In this document: piece by piece, positions 17,077-25,940 of the stretch
How the letters are laid out: every line of letters starts with the position of its first letter
Position numbering within the stretch: position 1 is the stretch's first letter
Source of the DNA: JANQIO01 sp043513815
GTDB taxonomy: Bacteria; Pseudomonadota; Gammaproteobacteria; Pseudomonadales; Halieaceae
Length of the DNA: 64,000 bases
NCBI GenBank assembly: GCA_043513815.1
Contig: CP121313.1
Coordinates: 3,286,001 to 3,350,000 of the forward strand
Direction: 5' to 3'
Notes under the pieces: generated by a model
What the model saw: the letters and a program-made list of their open reading frames with translations, nothing else
The model's database searches: none
Told to the model about the DNA's origin: nothing
Position numbers and translations under genes: made by a program

Positions 17077-17597
17077 CTAGTGGGCCTCTCCGTCCGCTAA
17101 CAGGCCACGAGCGCGCAGCTCGGGTTCCAGCACTCCAGCCGTGAAACCATCGATACCGGCCTGCAGAAGTTCCAGCACTTCCACGAAACCCGCTTCCTTT
17201 CCATAGTAGGGATCCGGCACCTCCGCATGCTGGGAACCGACAGCATATTGCATAATGGAGGCGACCTGCGCGGGGCTGCTTTCCCCCACTTCCTCGCGAA
17301 GCCATGCCAGGTGATCCTCGTCCATTGCGAGGATGTAGTCGAAACGCTCAAAGTCTCGAGCCTGTACCTGCCGGGAACGGAAACCCTTCATCTTGATCCC
17401 AAGTTTCAAGCGCTGGCCCTGGGATCCGGCCGCTGGCCGGGCATGCCCACCCGGATCCCCGCCGAGTCCACTCGCACGCGCCGGCCCACGCCGAGCTCGC
17501 CCACGCGCTGCGCCAGCAGCACCTGTGCCATGGGGGAGCGGCAGATGTTCGCCGTACACACAAACAGCACAGCGCAGGCGGGTCGGCCAAACGGCAT
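17077..17597 (-). pseudogene. low-molecular-weight protein-tyrosine phosphatase, frameshifted
   Basis: The minus-strand start at ATG 17597 has a perfect AGGAGG eight bases upstream. The first frame gives the P-loop VLFVCTANICRSPMAQVLL (Cys14-x5-Arg20) and the strand SAGIRVGMPGQRPDPRAS, then ends in TGA near 17405. The second half, KLGIKMKGFRSRQV, FDYILAMDEDHLAWL and the acid loop VPDPYYG, continues in another frame to the stop at 17077. One missing base close to 17405-17412 (around GCGCTTGAAAC on the coding strand) accounts for this. Enzymes of this kind (Wzb) dephosphorylate tyrosine kinases in capsule export, which fits the locus. It is a recent loss-of-function or a sequencing error, since the rest is well conserved. 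Confidence 0.8.
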
Positions 17598-17673
17598 CAG
17601 GGTCGACCTCCTGGTGAGTGACAAATACCGGCCTGCCTCCCGGCCGAAGGTGTCCGGCAGGGGACGGCAAGGC

Positions 17674-17690
17674 TGTCAGCTGTTTTTACA
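17674..17690 (+). promoter_or_regulatory. candidate PrsR-binding box 4
   Basis: TGTCAGCTGTTTTTACA, the same TGTCAG-N6-TTACA pattern as boxes 1-3, upstream of the small membrane protein gene at 17852 and 77 bases before a weak -24/-12-like element. Confidence 0.5.
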
Positions 17691-17767
17691 GTTTTATTAC
17701 ATTCGCTCAAGGTAAAAGATAAAACCCCTATAATTTCAGTTAGTTAGCAATAGAGGCGTGAGTTTTG

Positions 17768-17783
17768 CTGTGCCCTTTTTGCT
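17768..17783 (+). promoter_or_regulatory. weak -24/-12-like element
   Basis: CTGTGCCCTTTTTGCT has TTTGC at the -12 end and TG instead of GG at the right distance for -24. It is about 68 bases before ATG 17852 and downstream of box 4. A TATAAT at 17730-17735 is an alternative sigma-70 -10 element. Confidence 0.3.
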
Positions 17784-17851
17784 ACATTCAACTATGGTCG
17801 GGTCGCAGAAGTGCGCCAAACAATAATAACGTTCGCTCTGGAAGCCTGCTC

Positions 17852-18106
17852 ATGCACGCCGTATTGATAACACTTGGACTGCTCGGCTGTGGTGCGGTGT
17901 TGTACTCCGTCTACGTGATTGTCGTCGCCAGCCGCCGCTACACGCCCGAGGGTGTGGCACGTTCTCATGATCGTCCACAAGTCGTTCGCTCCGGCCACGA
18001 TCGCCGTGTGGACACCGTTGGCGCCAGCTTCCCCCTGCAACTGGCCAGTGGAGAAATCATCCTGGCCGATCGCCGACGCGGAGAACGCCGCCGGGCATTC
18101 GCCTGA
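17852..18106 (+). CDS. small single-helix membrane protein
   Basis: An 84-residue protein beginning MHAVLITLGLLGCGAVLYSV, with one transmembrane helix (about residues 2-27), a basic linker (SRRYTPEGVARSHDR) and the end FPLQLASGEIILADRRRGER followed by RRAFA. ATG 17852 has GGAAG seven bases upstream; an earlier in-frame ATG at 17765 overlaps the putative promoter. I do not recognise the family. The arginine-rich DRRRGERRR end, facing the cytoplasm if the N-terminus is outside, might bind lipid head groups or a partner. The upstream candidate PrsR box suggests that it belongs to the PrsK/PrsR regulon. Confidence 0.55.
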   Translation: MHAVLITLGLLGCGAVLYSVYVIVVASRRYTPEGVARSHDRPQVVRSGHDRRVDTVGASFPLQLASGEIILADRRRGERRRAFA

Positions 18107-18150
18107 CAGCAAACCACCACAATACCGCTTGTTCGTGCGAGGTTTCCAAG

Positions 18151-18447
<297 letters not shown>

Positions 18448-18467
18448 GTCGCGCGGCGGGCGATCCG

Positions 18468-21182
18468 TCAGGAGCTGGCCAGGCGCCTTAGGACATAGTG
18501 CAGGATGCCGCCGTTCTTGTAATAAGTGAACTCATTGGGCGTGTCGATTCGGATCGTCGCCTCGAACGTTACAGCCTCCCCGGATTCGCGAACCGCCGTG
18601 ACGGTCACCGTTTTGTCCCCGGCCGAGATTGTTGGCACCGAATAGGTCTCGGTGCCATCCAGTGCAAGAGATTCTGATCCCTGCCCGTTCTCGAACTGCA
18701 GCGGAAGAATGCCCATGCCGACCAGGTTGGAGCGGTGGATACGCTCATAGCTTTCCGCAATGACAGCACGAATACCGAGCAAGGCGGGGCCCTTGGCAGC
18801 CCAGTCCCGCGACGAGCCGGTGCCGTATTCCTTGCCTGCAAGAACGATCAGCGGTGTTCCATCTTCCCGATACTTCTCCGCCGCATCGAAAATCGTCGTC
18901 TGCTCATTCGTGGGCAGGTACCGGGTCCAGCTTCCCTCTGTGCCAGGGGCAAGATGGTTCCGCAGCCGAACGTTGGCAAACGTACCACGCATCATGACTT
19001 CGTGATTGCCGCGACGGGAACCGTAGGAGTTGAAGTCGTCGGGGCCGATTTGTCGCGCCTGCAGGTAGGCACCGGCGGGGCTATCAGTGGCAATAGCGCC
19101 CGCGGGCGAGATGTGATCTGTGGTGACACTGTCGCCCACCTTTACCAGACAGCGGGCGGCGTCGATGGAAGACACACCGGGGGCATCCGGGCCAATGCCC
19201 TCAAAGTAGGGGGGTTGGCGTACATAAGTGGATTCTGGCCAGTCGAAACGTTCGCTTTGGGCGACGTCCAGATTGTTCCAGGTTTCGTTGCCGGTATAAA
19301 CGTCAGCGTATTTCGACTTGAACATCTCTGCGTTGACCGTGGCGCTGACCACTTCCTGAATCTGCTGATTGTCAGGCCAGATGTCGCTCAAGGTCACGGG
19401 GTTGCCATCCGGGTCCTGGCCGATAGCATCCTTGTACAGATCGACACCCATGTTACCCGCCAGGGCATAGGCAACCACCAGTGGCGGCGAAGCGAGGTAG
19501 TTGGCACGGACGTACTGATGGATCCTGCCTTCGAAGTTACGATTGCCTGAAAGCACCGAAGTCACCAGCAGGTTGCCCTCGTTAATAGCGGCGCTTATCT
19601 CATCCGGCAGCGGTCCTGAATTGCCAATGCAGGTGGTACAGCCATAACCGACGAGGTAGAAGCCGAGCGCTTCGAGGTCGTCCATCAATCCGGTCTTCTC
19701 AAGATACTCGGTGACAACTTTGGATCCCGGTGCCAGGCTAGTCTTCACCCACGGTTTGGTCGAAAGGCCAAGCTTTCTGGCATTGCGAGCGACAAGGCCC
19801 GCAGCGATGAGTACAGCGGGATTGGATGTGTTGGTACAGCTGGTAATGGCGGCAATCACGACCGCGCCGTGTTTCAGGTTGAAAGTCGTGTCATTAAGCG
19901 TAACTTCGACGGCGCCGGTATCGGGGCTCGCATCTACGGAGCCGCCCTCGGCTTCGAAGACGCCCGCTCGACTGGCGGGCGCGAGTGCCAGGTCCCTGAA
20001 CTCATCAAGTGTTTTTTCGAAGGCGGGCCTGGCATCCGTGAGTGAAATTCGATCCTGCGGGCGCCTGGGGCCAGCGATCGAAGGGACAACGTCTCCCAGG
20101 TTCAACTCGAGCTGGGAGCTGTAGACGGCATCGGGAGTACTGTCGTCGTGCCACAGCTTCATTTCGCGGCTGTATGACTCTACCAGCTCCAGTGTTTCAT
20201 CATCTCGACCGGTGAGTCGCAGATAATTGATGGTTTCTGCGTCGACAGGAAAAATGCCACAGGTGGCGCCATACTCCGGGGACATGTTGGCAATGGTTGC
20301 GCGGTCGGCCAATGACAGATTCTTGAGTCCTGGGCCGAAGAATTCGACAAACTTGCCCACAACGCCGTGCTCGCGCAATTGCTCCGTTACCGTCAGCACA
20401 AGGTCAGTGGCGGTGGCGCCTTCTGCCAGCTTGCCCTCCAGCTTGAAACCCACGACCTGTGGGATCAGCATAGTAATAGGCTGCCCCAGCATCGCGGCTT
20501 CTGCCTCGATACCGCCAACACCCCAACCGAGAACGCCGAGACCGTTGATCATGGTGGTGTGAGAGTCTGTGCCGACCAGCGTGTCCGGATAGGCAAGCAT
20601 GTCTCCATCCCGCTCTGCCGTGAACACGCCGCGCGCCAGGTACTCCAGATTGACCTGGTGCACGATGCCCGTGCCGGGCGGGACGACATTGAAGTTGTCG
20701 AACGCCAGCTGTCCCCAGCGCAGGAAACGGTACCGTTCGAGATTGCGTTTGATCTCGGTGGCTGTGTTCTTTTCGAGCGAATCTTCGGTACCGAAATAAT
20801 CGACCATCACGGAGTGGTCAATTACCAGTTCCACGGGGCTCAGGGGATTGATCTTCCCGGGGTCACCGCCCAGGTCGACCATGGCGTCACGCATGGCGGC
20901 CAGGTCGACGATAGCCGGGACCCCGGTGAAATCCTGCAGCAGCACCCGTGCCGGCACGAATGCGATTTCCTGTGACGGCTTTGCCGTCGGGTCCCACGCT
21001 GTCAGTGCCTCGATATCGTCATCTGTGACAAAGTCCTCGCCTCCGTGCCGCAACAGGTTTTCCAACAGGATCTTGAGGGAGTACGGCAGCCTTTCAGTGT
21101 TCTGGAGATGACTGAACGGGTAGATCGTGAACGGTTTTCCGCCTACTGTGATTGAACCTGGCTGGCTGTATCGAGTGCTCAT
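18468..21182 (-). CDS. acnA: aconitate hydratase A
   Basis: Isomerises citrate and isocitrate in the TCA cycle by way of a [4Fe-4S] cluster; the AcnA/IRP1 group is the more oxidant-stable aconitase. From ATG 21182 it has 904 residues, normal for AcnA; a GTG at 21215 would add 11. The cluster ligands are in AITSCTNTSNPAV and GYGCTTCIGNSG, and other family blocks include GTDSHTTMINGLGVLGWGVG and the swivelling-domain KEYGTGSSRDWAAKGP. Strong similarity runs across the full length with no break. It is divergent from fumC with 85 bases between the starts, so TCA-cycle genes may share a control region. Confidence 0.97.
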   Translation of the reverse strand: MSTRYSQPGSITVGGKPFTIYPFSHLQNTERLPYSLKILLENLLRHGGEDFVTDDDIEALTAWDPTAKPSQEIAFVPARVLLQDFTGVPAIVDLAAMRDAMVDLGGDPGKINPLSPVELVIDHSVMVDYFGTEDSLEKNTATEIKRNLERYRFLRWGQLAFDNFNVVPPGTGIVHQVNLEYLARGVFTAERDGDMLAYPDTLVGTDSHTTMINGLGVLGWGVGGIEAEAAMLGQPITMLIPQVVGFKLEGKLAEGATATDLVLTVTEQLREHGVVGKFVEFFGPGLKNLSLADRATIANMSPEYGATCGIFPVDAETINYLRLTGRDDETLELVESYSREMKLWHDDSTPDAVYSSQLELNLGDVVPSIAGPRRPQDRISLTDARPAFEKTLDEFRDLALAPASRAGVFEAEGGSVDASPDTGAVEVTLNDTTFNLKHGAVVIAAITSCTNTSNPAVLIAAGLVARNARKLGLSTKPWVKTSLAPGSKVVTEYLEKTGLMDDLEALGFYLVGYGCTTCIGNSGPLPDEISAAINEGNLLVTSVLSGNRNFEGRIHQYVRANYLASPPLVVAYALAGNMGVDLYKDAIGQDPDGNPVTLSDIWPDNQQIQEVVSATVNAEMFKSKYADVYTGNETWNNLDVAQSERFDWPESTYVRQPPYFEGIGPDAPGVSSIDAARCLVKVGDSVTTDHISPAGAIATDSPAGAYLQARQIGPDDFNSYGSRRGNHEVMMRGTFANVRLRNHLAPGTEGSWTRYLPTNEQTTIFDAAEKYREDGTPLIVLAGKEYGTGSSRDWAAKGPALLGIRAVIAESYERIHRSNLVGMGILPLQFENGQGSESLALDGTETYSVPTISAGDKTVTVTAVRESGEAVTFEATIRIDTPNEFTYYKNGGILHYVLRRLASS

Positions 21183-21267
21183 TAAGATGTCGCTCGTTGA
21201 AGTGAGGGCAGACACTCAAGCTTACAAAACTGGCCTGTAAAGTAAAACGAGCCTCGGGAGAACACAT

Positions 21268-22632
21268 ATGGGATTCCGCATAGAACGCGACAGCATGGGT
21301 GAGGTTAACGTCCCCGATAACGCACTTTACGGTGCCCAAACCCAGCGAGCGGTCGACAACTTCGGCTTTTCCGACCGGCGCATGCCGGCCGCTTTCATCC
21401 GCAGGCTAGCTGCAATCAAGGCAGCCGCCGCGCAGGCCAACGGCGAACTGGAGGTTGTCGACAAGGACATCGCGAATCGTATTCACGAAAGCGCCCTCTC
21501 TGTAGTCGATGGCAACCATGCGGACCAGTTCCCGGTGAACGTCTTCCAGACGGGTTCTGGTACGAGTACCAACATGAACATGAACGAGGTACTGGCACGC
21601 CTTGCCGGTGATGCCGTGCATCCCAACGATCATGTGAACGCATCTCAGAGCAGTAATGATGTGATACCGAGCTGCATCCAGGTCGCGGCGGCGCTGGAGA
21701 TTGAAGGCTCGCTGTTGCCCGCTCTCAAATCTGCCAGCCAGGAAATACGCGCGAAAGCCGAAAAGACAGAAACCCAGGTCAAGACCGGCCGGACGCACCT
21801 GATGGATGCCATGCCCGTGACGCTGGCGCAGGAACTGGGCACCTGGGCGTTCCAGCTCGATGAATGTGCCGATCGATTTCATGCCGTGCTGCCGAGGCTC
21901 AAGGCTCTTCCGCTGGGCGGCACCGCAGTCGGCACCGGCGTGAATTGCCCGCCGGGATTTCCTGAAGCCGCCATCGGGCAACTGTCCAGGCTGACCGGCA
22001 CTGAATTCACGCCGGCAGCCAACCGATTCAGCCGCATGGCGGCGCAGGACGTCAGCGCGGAGTGTTCATCCTGCCTGCGATCGCTCGCCGTTGTGCTGAT
22101 GAAGATCGCCAACGACCTGCGGTGGATGTCGTCAGGGCCCCTCGCCGGACTTGCCGAAATTCAGTTGAAGCCGTTACAGCCTGGCTCATCGATCATGCCC
22201 GGCAAGGTCAACCCGGTTGTGCCGGAAGCGGTCGCCATGATAGCGGCGGAGGTGATGGGCAATGACGTCAGCGTTGGAATCTGCGCGCAGTCAGGCAATT
22301 TCCAGCTCAACGTCATGCTGCCACTCATCGCAGAGAAACTGCTATCGGGAATTTCGCTCTGCTCGCACGCCTGCGACGGTCTCGGCGAGACCATCGCCCA
22401 ATTTGAAGTGCTGGAGGACAACCTCCGGTCGGCGCTGGGGAGGAATCCAATACTGGTGACAGCGCTAAACCGGCATATCGGCTATGAGTCCGCCGCTGCT
22501 ATTGCCAAGCAAGCCTACGCCGAGGGCCGTCCCGTGATGGATGTTGCGCTGGAGAACACAGACTTCAGCCGGGAAGAACTTGAAACCATCCTCGACCCGG
22601 CGCGTTTAGCGCACCCGGAAAGGGGTGACTAA
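21268..22632 (+). CDS. fumC: class II fumarate hydratase
   Basis: Hydrates fumarate to malate; the class II enzyme is iron-free and stable to oxygen. It has 454 residues. The motifs are GSGTSTNMNMNEVLA, TGRTHLMDAMPVTLAQE and the signature GSSIMPGKVNPV with the catalytic Ser. It opens with IERDSMGEVNVP..LYGAQTQRA, a typical FumC start. ATG 21268 follows GGGAG about 12 bases upstream. It is divergent from acnA. Confidence 0.96.
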   Translation: MGFRIERDSMGEVNVPDNALYGAQTQRAVDNFGFSDRRMPAAFIRRLAAIKAAAAQANGELEVVDKDIANRIHESALSVVDGNHADQFPVNVFQTGSGTSTNMNMNEVLARLAGDAVHPNDHVNASQSSNDVIPSCIQVAAALEIEGSLLPALKSASQEIRAKAEKTETQVKTGRTHLMDAMPVTLAQELGTWAFQLDECADRFHAVLPRLKALPLGGTAVGTGVNCPPGFPEAAIGQLSRLTGTEFTPAANRFSRMAAQDVSAECSSCLRSLAVVLMKIANDLRWMSSGPLAGLAEIQLKPLQPGSSIMPGKVNPVVPEAVAMIAAEVMGNDVSVGICAQSGNFQLNVMLPLIAEKLLSGISLCSHACDGLGETIAQFEVLEDNLRSALGRNPILVTALNRHIGYESAAAIAKQAYAEGRPVMDVALENTDFSREELETILDPARLAHPERGD

Positions 22633-22635
22633 CGC

Positions 22636-22652
22636 CCCGTTAGCGAAACGGG
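22636..22652 (+). terminator. possible stem-loop after fumC
   Basis: CCCGTT and AACGGG arms around AGCGA start three bases after the fumC stop. There is no following T tract, so termination is uncertain. The rest of the 287 bases up to 22919 shows no gene. Confidence 0.3.
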
Positions 22653-22919
22653 CATCGGTGGTCACCCCGACTCGTAAATCGATTCCCGCGTGGCAATGGG
22701 TACTACTGGAATTCACGAACACCAGACGGCATAGTCAGCGAATCTGCCACCTGGGGCTAATGTGCACAAGACCTCTTTCCAAGCCTTCTCCCGCAAAGCG
22801 TCGCATGCCAACCCGGTGCAACCGTTCTGTTGAGGCCTCAAGGACAGCTCACCATCCGTGAGATTAGGCAGATGCGACAAACATCCGTGCTTCCAAAAAC
22901 CGGAAGGAGTGAGCAATAA

Positions 22920-23786
22920 ATGAGCAATCCCGTTGCATTCATCACAGGCGCCAGCCGGGGTATCGGCGCCGAAGCCGCTGTCGCATTGGCCAGGGAGGGC
23001 TACAATGTCGGCATCACCGCCCGCACCCTGCAGGACGGTGAAACCCACGACCACAATGGCATCCTTGCTCCCCTTCCCGGTTCACTGGCGGCGACCGCCA
23101 AAAAAGTGGAAGCGCAGGGCGGGCAGGCGCTGTGCCTGCAGGCTGACATCCTGGATGAAAGCGCGATTGTCGGGGCTTTACAGCAAACACTGGATACCTT
23201 TGGTCGTATCGACCTGGTGTTCAACAACGCCACCTATCAAGGCACGGGCACCATGGAGCCCGTGCTGGATTTGAAGCGGGAATACTTTGATGCGATCTAC
23301 CAGGCCAACATCTTCTCGCCACTGGCCATTGTCAAAGCGGTTCTCCCACATATGCAGCATCAGGGCGGCGGCATCATTATCAACATGCTGTCAGCCACGG
23401 CCTATACCGACCCCCCTGCACCACCCGGGGCGGGCGGCTGGGGTTTCGCCTACGCCTCCTCCAAGGCAGCACTGGGGCGCATGGCCGGCTGTTTGCACGC
23501 GGAGCACGGTAGCGCGGGCGTTCGGGTTTTCAACGCAGAGCCAGGTACCGTGATCACCGAGGCAATGAAGCAGGCGGGCATTGACGAGGCCGTGCTCAAG
23601 TATGCCAGCCCCTGCTCCGCTGTGGCTGTGGCAGAGGTCATTGCCTGGCTGAGCCAACATAGCCCCAGGGACGAGTGGCTGGAAGACGGCATACTGCACC
23701 TGCCCGCCATCGCTCGCGAACTGGGGTTGGTAGACGCGCCTTCGCTTCTTGAACAGGAGAACGACGGGAGTGATAGTGATGGCTGA
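22920..23786 (+). CDS. short-chain dehydrogenase/reductase
   Basis: A 288-residue NAD(P)-dependent oxidoreductase of the SDR family. It has TGASRGIG (about residues 9-16) for cofactor binding, an Asn in FNNATYQG, a Ser in MLSATAYTD, and the catalytic Tyr/Lys pair in YASSKAAL. The segment TARTLQDGETHDHNGILAPL is characteristic of a subgroup with a longer loop after the second strand. The substrate is not evident. A good GGAAGGAG precedes ATG 22920. It overlaps the next SDR gene by eight bases, so the pair is co-translated and may act in one pathway, for example on an alcohol or lipid side-chain. Confidence 0.88.
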   Translation: MSNPVAFITGASRGIGAEAAVALAREGYNVGITARTLQDGETHDHNGILAPLPGSLAATAKKVEAQGGQALCLQADILDESAIVGALQQTLDTFGRIDLVFNNATYQGTGTMEPVLDLKREYFDAIYQANIFSPLAIVKAVLPHMQHQGGGIIINMLSATAYTDPPAPPGAGGWGFAYASSKAALGRMAGCLHAEHGSAGVRVFNAEPGTVITEAMKQAGIDEAVLKYASPCSAVAVAEVIAWLSQHSPRDEWLEDGILHLPAIARELGLVDAPSLLEQENDGSDSDG

Positions 23787-24561
23787 CTCGCCAGGGAAGA
23801 AAATTGCGCTGGTCATGGGCGGAGGCGCTGGAACAGGCCGAGCCACCGTTCTGGCCTTCGGTCGCGCCGGTTACCAGGTGGCGATTGCAGATATTGACGG
23901 GGATAGTGCCGAAGAAACACTGCACATCTTGAAGGATGAGGGCGGTGAAGGGCTGGCCCTATACGCAGACATGGGCCGCGCTGAAGATATTGAAAATGTG
24001 GTCAACCGCATAGGCGAACACTACGGCGCACTGCACGCCGTTGCCAACAACGCAGCGGCGGGCATACCCAACCAGGCAATAACGGACATCAGCGAATCAG
24101 ACTGGGATCGCTGTCACAGCGTTACCTTGCGCGGCGTCTGGTTGTGCCTCAAATACCAGCTGCCGCTTATTGAAGCCTCCGGTGGCGGCGCCATTGCCAA
24201 CGTAGCCTCGGTGTCGGGCATTCGAGGTGAGGTTTTCCAATCCGCGTACGCAGCAGCCAAAGGCGGGGTCATCACTCTCAGCAAGGCTGCGGCCGCTGAG
24301 TACGCCAGGCGCGGAGTACGCGTCAACACCGTGTGTCCCGGCGGCATCAACAGCGGCGGCATGCAGTACTACCTTCGCCATCTGGAAGCCGATGCCGCAG
24401 ACAAAGTTTTGAATGCGCACGCCATGGGTCGACTGGCAGAGCCCACCGAAATCGCCGATGCAGTGGTCTACCTGTGCAGCGAACAGGCCTCGTTCATCAC
24501 CGGCCACGACCTGGTCGTAGACGGCGGCGTGCTGGTGCGCTCGAATGTCATAGAGCCATAG
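23779..24561 (+). CDS. short-chain dehydrogenase/reductase (FabG-like)
   Basis: A 260-residue classical SDR. The cofactor motif is GGGAGTGRATVLAFGRAGY, NAG is replaced by NNAA, and the catalytic Ser/Tyr/Lys stand in VASVSG and SAYAAAKGGVITLSKA. The C-terminus has the usual TGHDLVVDGG. The ATG at 23779 is preferred over the upstream in-frame ATG 23749, because GGGAG lies at about the right distance and the protein then begins MADSPGKKIALVMGGG. It overlaps the preceding SDR gene. Substrate unknown. Confidence 0.88.
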   Translation: MADSPGKKIALVMGGGAGTGRATVLAFGRAGYQVAIADIDGDSAEETLHILKDEGGEGLALYADMGRAEDIENVVNRIGEHYGALHAVANNAAAGIPNQAITDISESDWDRCHSVTLRGVWLCLKYQLPLIEASGGGAIANVASVSGIRGEVFQSAYAAAKGGVITLSKAAAAEYARRGVRVNTVCPGGINSGGMQYYLRHLEADAADKVLNAHAMGRLAEPTEIADAVVYLCSEQASFITGHDLVVDGGVLVRSNVIEP

Positions 24562-24728
24562 TGCGTGCCTGGCCGAGCGTTCAGATCCATGTGCTTGTTA
24601 CCGCTGCCATCTCCCGGACTGGAACAGTAGAGTTCAATGTGGAAATGACCGCCTCGAAAAAGGCGACCAGCACCTGAGCTGATTCCCGGCTGGCAGTCCC
24701 GGCGACTCTTGAATCAGGGAGGCGTTCC

Positions 24729-25787
24729 TTGAAGCTCCCTAACTTGCATCACACGACCTTGCCGGGTTCAATGAGCGCGACTCCCGTCCAGAGAAACAAA
24801 ATGGTGCGCGATCCGTGGTTTATAACAAAAACCTGGCTTTTCGCCAGCATTCTCACCATCGCAATACCTACGGCGGCCGCCGACGAGCAGGCGACGGAGG
24901 CAAGGCGTTACTACTACGATGACATCACTCGCTTCTACGCCGCCTACGACCGGTTCATGGAGAGTGGAGAGCCCGCCGCTTTTGCTGACTATCTTGAGCA
25001 AGGCACGACAGGACTCAAGGAGTTCGAGAGTCAGTTCGCTCTGACTCCGGAGCTTCTGGCCCAAAAAGTGCGGAAATATCCGGCGTTCTTCTCTTCGATC
25101 CGCGATGCAGAGGCAGTTTTGAAGACGCGGGAGGGTGAACTCGACGCCATGTTCGCGCGCCTGCAGACGCTGTTTCCCGGCTATACCATGCCCAGTGTCT
25201 ATTTTGTTATCGGCGGCCTGAGAGCCGGCGGTCAGGCTGGTGACGGCAATTACGTAATGGTCGCAGCGGAGCTATACATGCAGTCACCAGGCGTCGATAC
25301 CTCGGAGCTTTCGCCAAACGCGCGGCTGTTTTCTCCGGACGAAGTAGTTCACATCGTCGCCCACGAAGCGGCGCACGTGATCCAGGAAGAAATCCAGGGC
25401 ACCGAGCAGTACCTCTCCATTTATACCGAAGAAGGCGCCGGCACTCTCCTCGCCTATTCGCTGCGTGAGGGCGCCGCCAACCTGGTGGCGCAACTGACGT
25501 CCGATGGCCACATCAACGCGGAAGCCGAGGCCTATGGCATCGAACACGAGAGCGAGCTATGGCCACTATTCCGCGAACAAGCCCTGGGGACTGAGCTGGG
25601 GGACTGGTTCTTTTACCGGCCGAAATCAAATCCGGAATGGCCAGTGGACCTGGGTTACTGGATGGGATATCGCATGGCCCGCAAATGCTACGAGTCCGCC
25701 GACGACAAGCCGGCGATGCTGCGGCAAATACTTGATGCAAACGACCCCGCAGAATTTCTGCAAGAGTGCGGCCTCGACGCTTCTTGA
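24729..25787 (+). CDS. predicted exported Zn-dependent peptidase (DUF2268-like)
   Basis: A probable metalloprotease with the zincin motif HEAAH in HIVAHEAAHVIQEE and a downstream EGAANLVAQL, whose Glu could be the third ligand. MVRDPWFITKTWLFASILTI followed by AIPTAAADE looks like a signal peptide with cleavage after AAA, so the mature part lies in the periplasm. The start is unclear: TTG 24729 has a very good AGGGAGG six to seven bases upstream but puts 24 residues before the signal, while ATG 24801 starts exactly at the signal peptide with a weak AGAGA site. The DUF2268 link is by motif order, not by a close match. It stands alone, with no evident pathway. Confidence 0.6.
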   Translation: MKLPNLHHTTLPGSMSATPVQRNKMVRDPWFITKTWLFASILTIAIPTAAADEQATEARRYYYDDITRFYAAYDRFMESGEPAAFADYLEQGTTGLKEFESQFALTPELLAQKVRKYPAFFSSIRDAEAVLKTREGELDAMFARLQTLFPGYTMPSVYFVIGGLRAGGQAGDGNYVMVAAELYMQSPGVDTSELSPNARLFSPDEVVHIVAHEAAHVIQEEIQGTEQYLSIYTEEGAGTLLAYSLREGAANLVAQLTSDGHINAEAEAYGIEHESELWPLFREQALGTELGDWFFYRPKSNPEWPVDLGYWMGYRMARKCYESADDKPAMLRQILDANDPAEFLQECGLDAS

Positions 25788-25917
25788 GCTGATCGCAACA
25801 GAACCCGGCCCTGCCTGGAGCTTAGTGATCTCAGCCTCCGCCAGCAGAACGGGCACACCAGAGCGACGTGAGGCACGGCGGGATTAGCCAGTTCATGATG
25901 AGCGTAGGTAAAACGAG

Positions 25918-25937
25918 CCCGGGCAGATGCCCGGGCA
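25918..25937 (-). terminator. rho-independent terminator of the hydroxylase gene
   Basis: GCCCGGGC-AGAT-GCCCGGGC forms an 8-bp stem. On the minus strand it comes right after the stop at 25941 and is followed by TCGTTTTAC, a short T tract. Confidence 0.65.
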
Positions 25938-25940
25938 TGA

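Noticed and set aside
17077..17670. Programmed frameshift in the phosphatase gene
   Set aside because: No slippery heptamer or downstream structure was recognised at 17405-17412, and the family does not use frameshifting; a mutation or read error is simpler.
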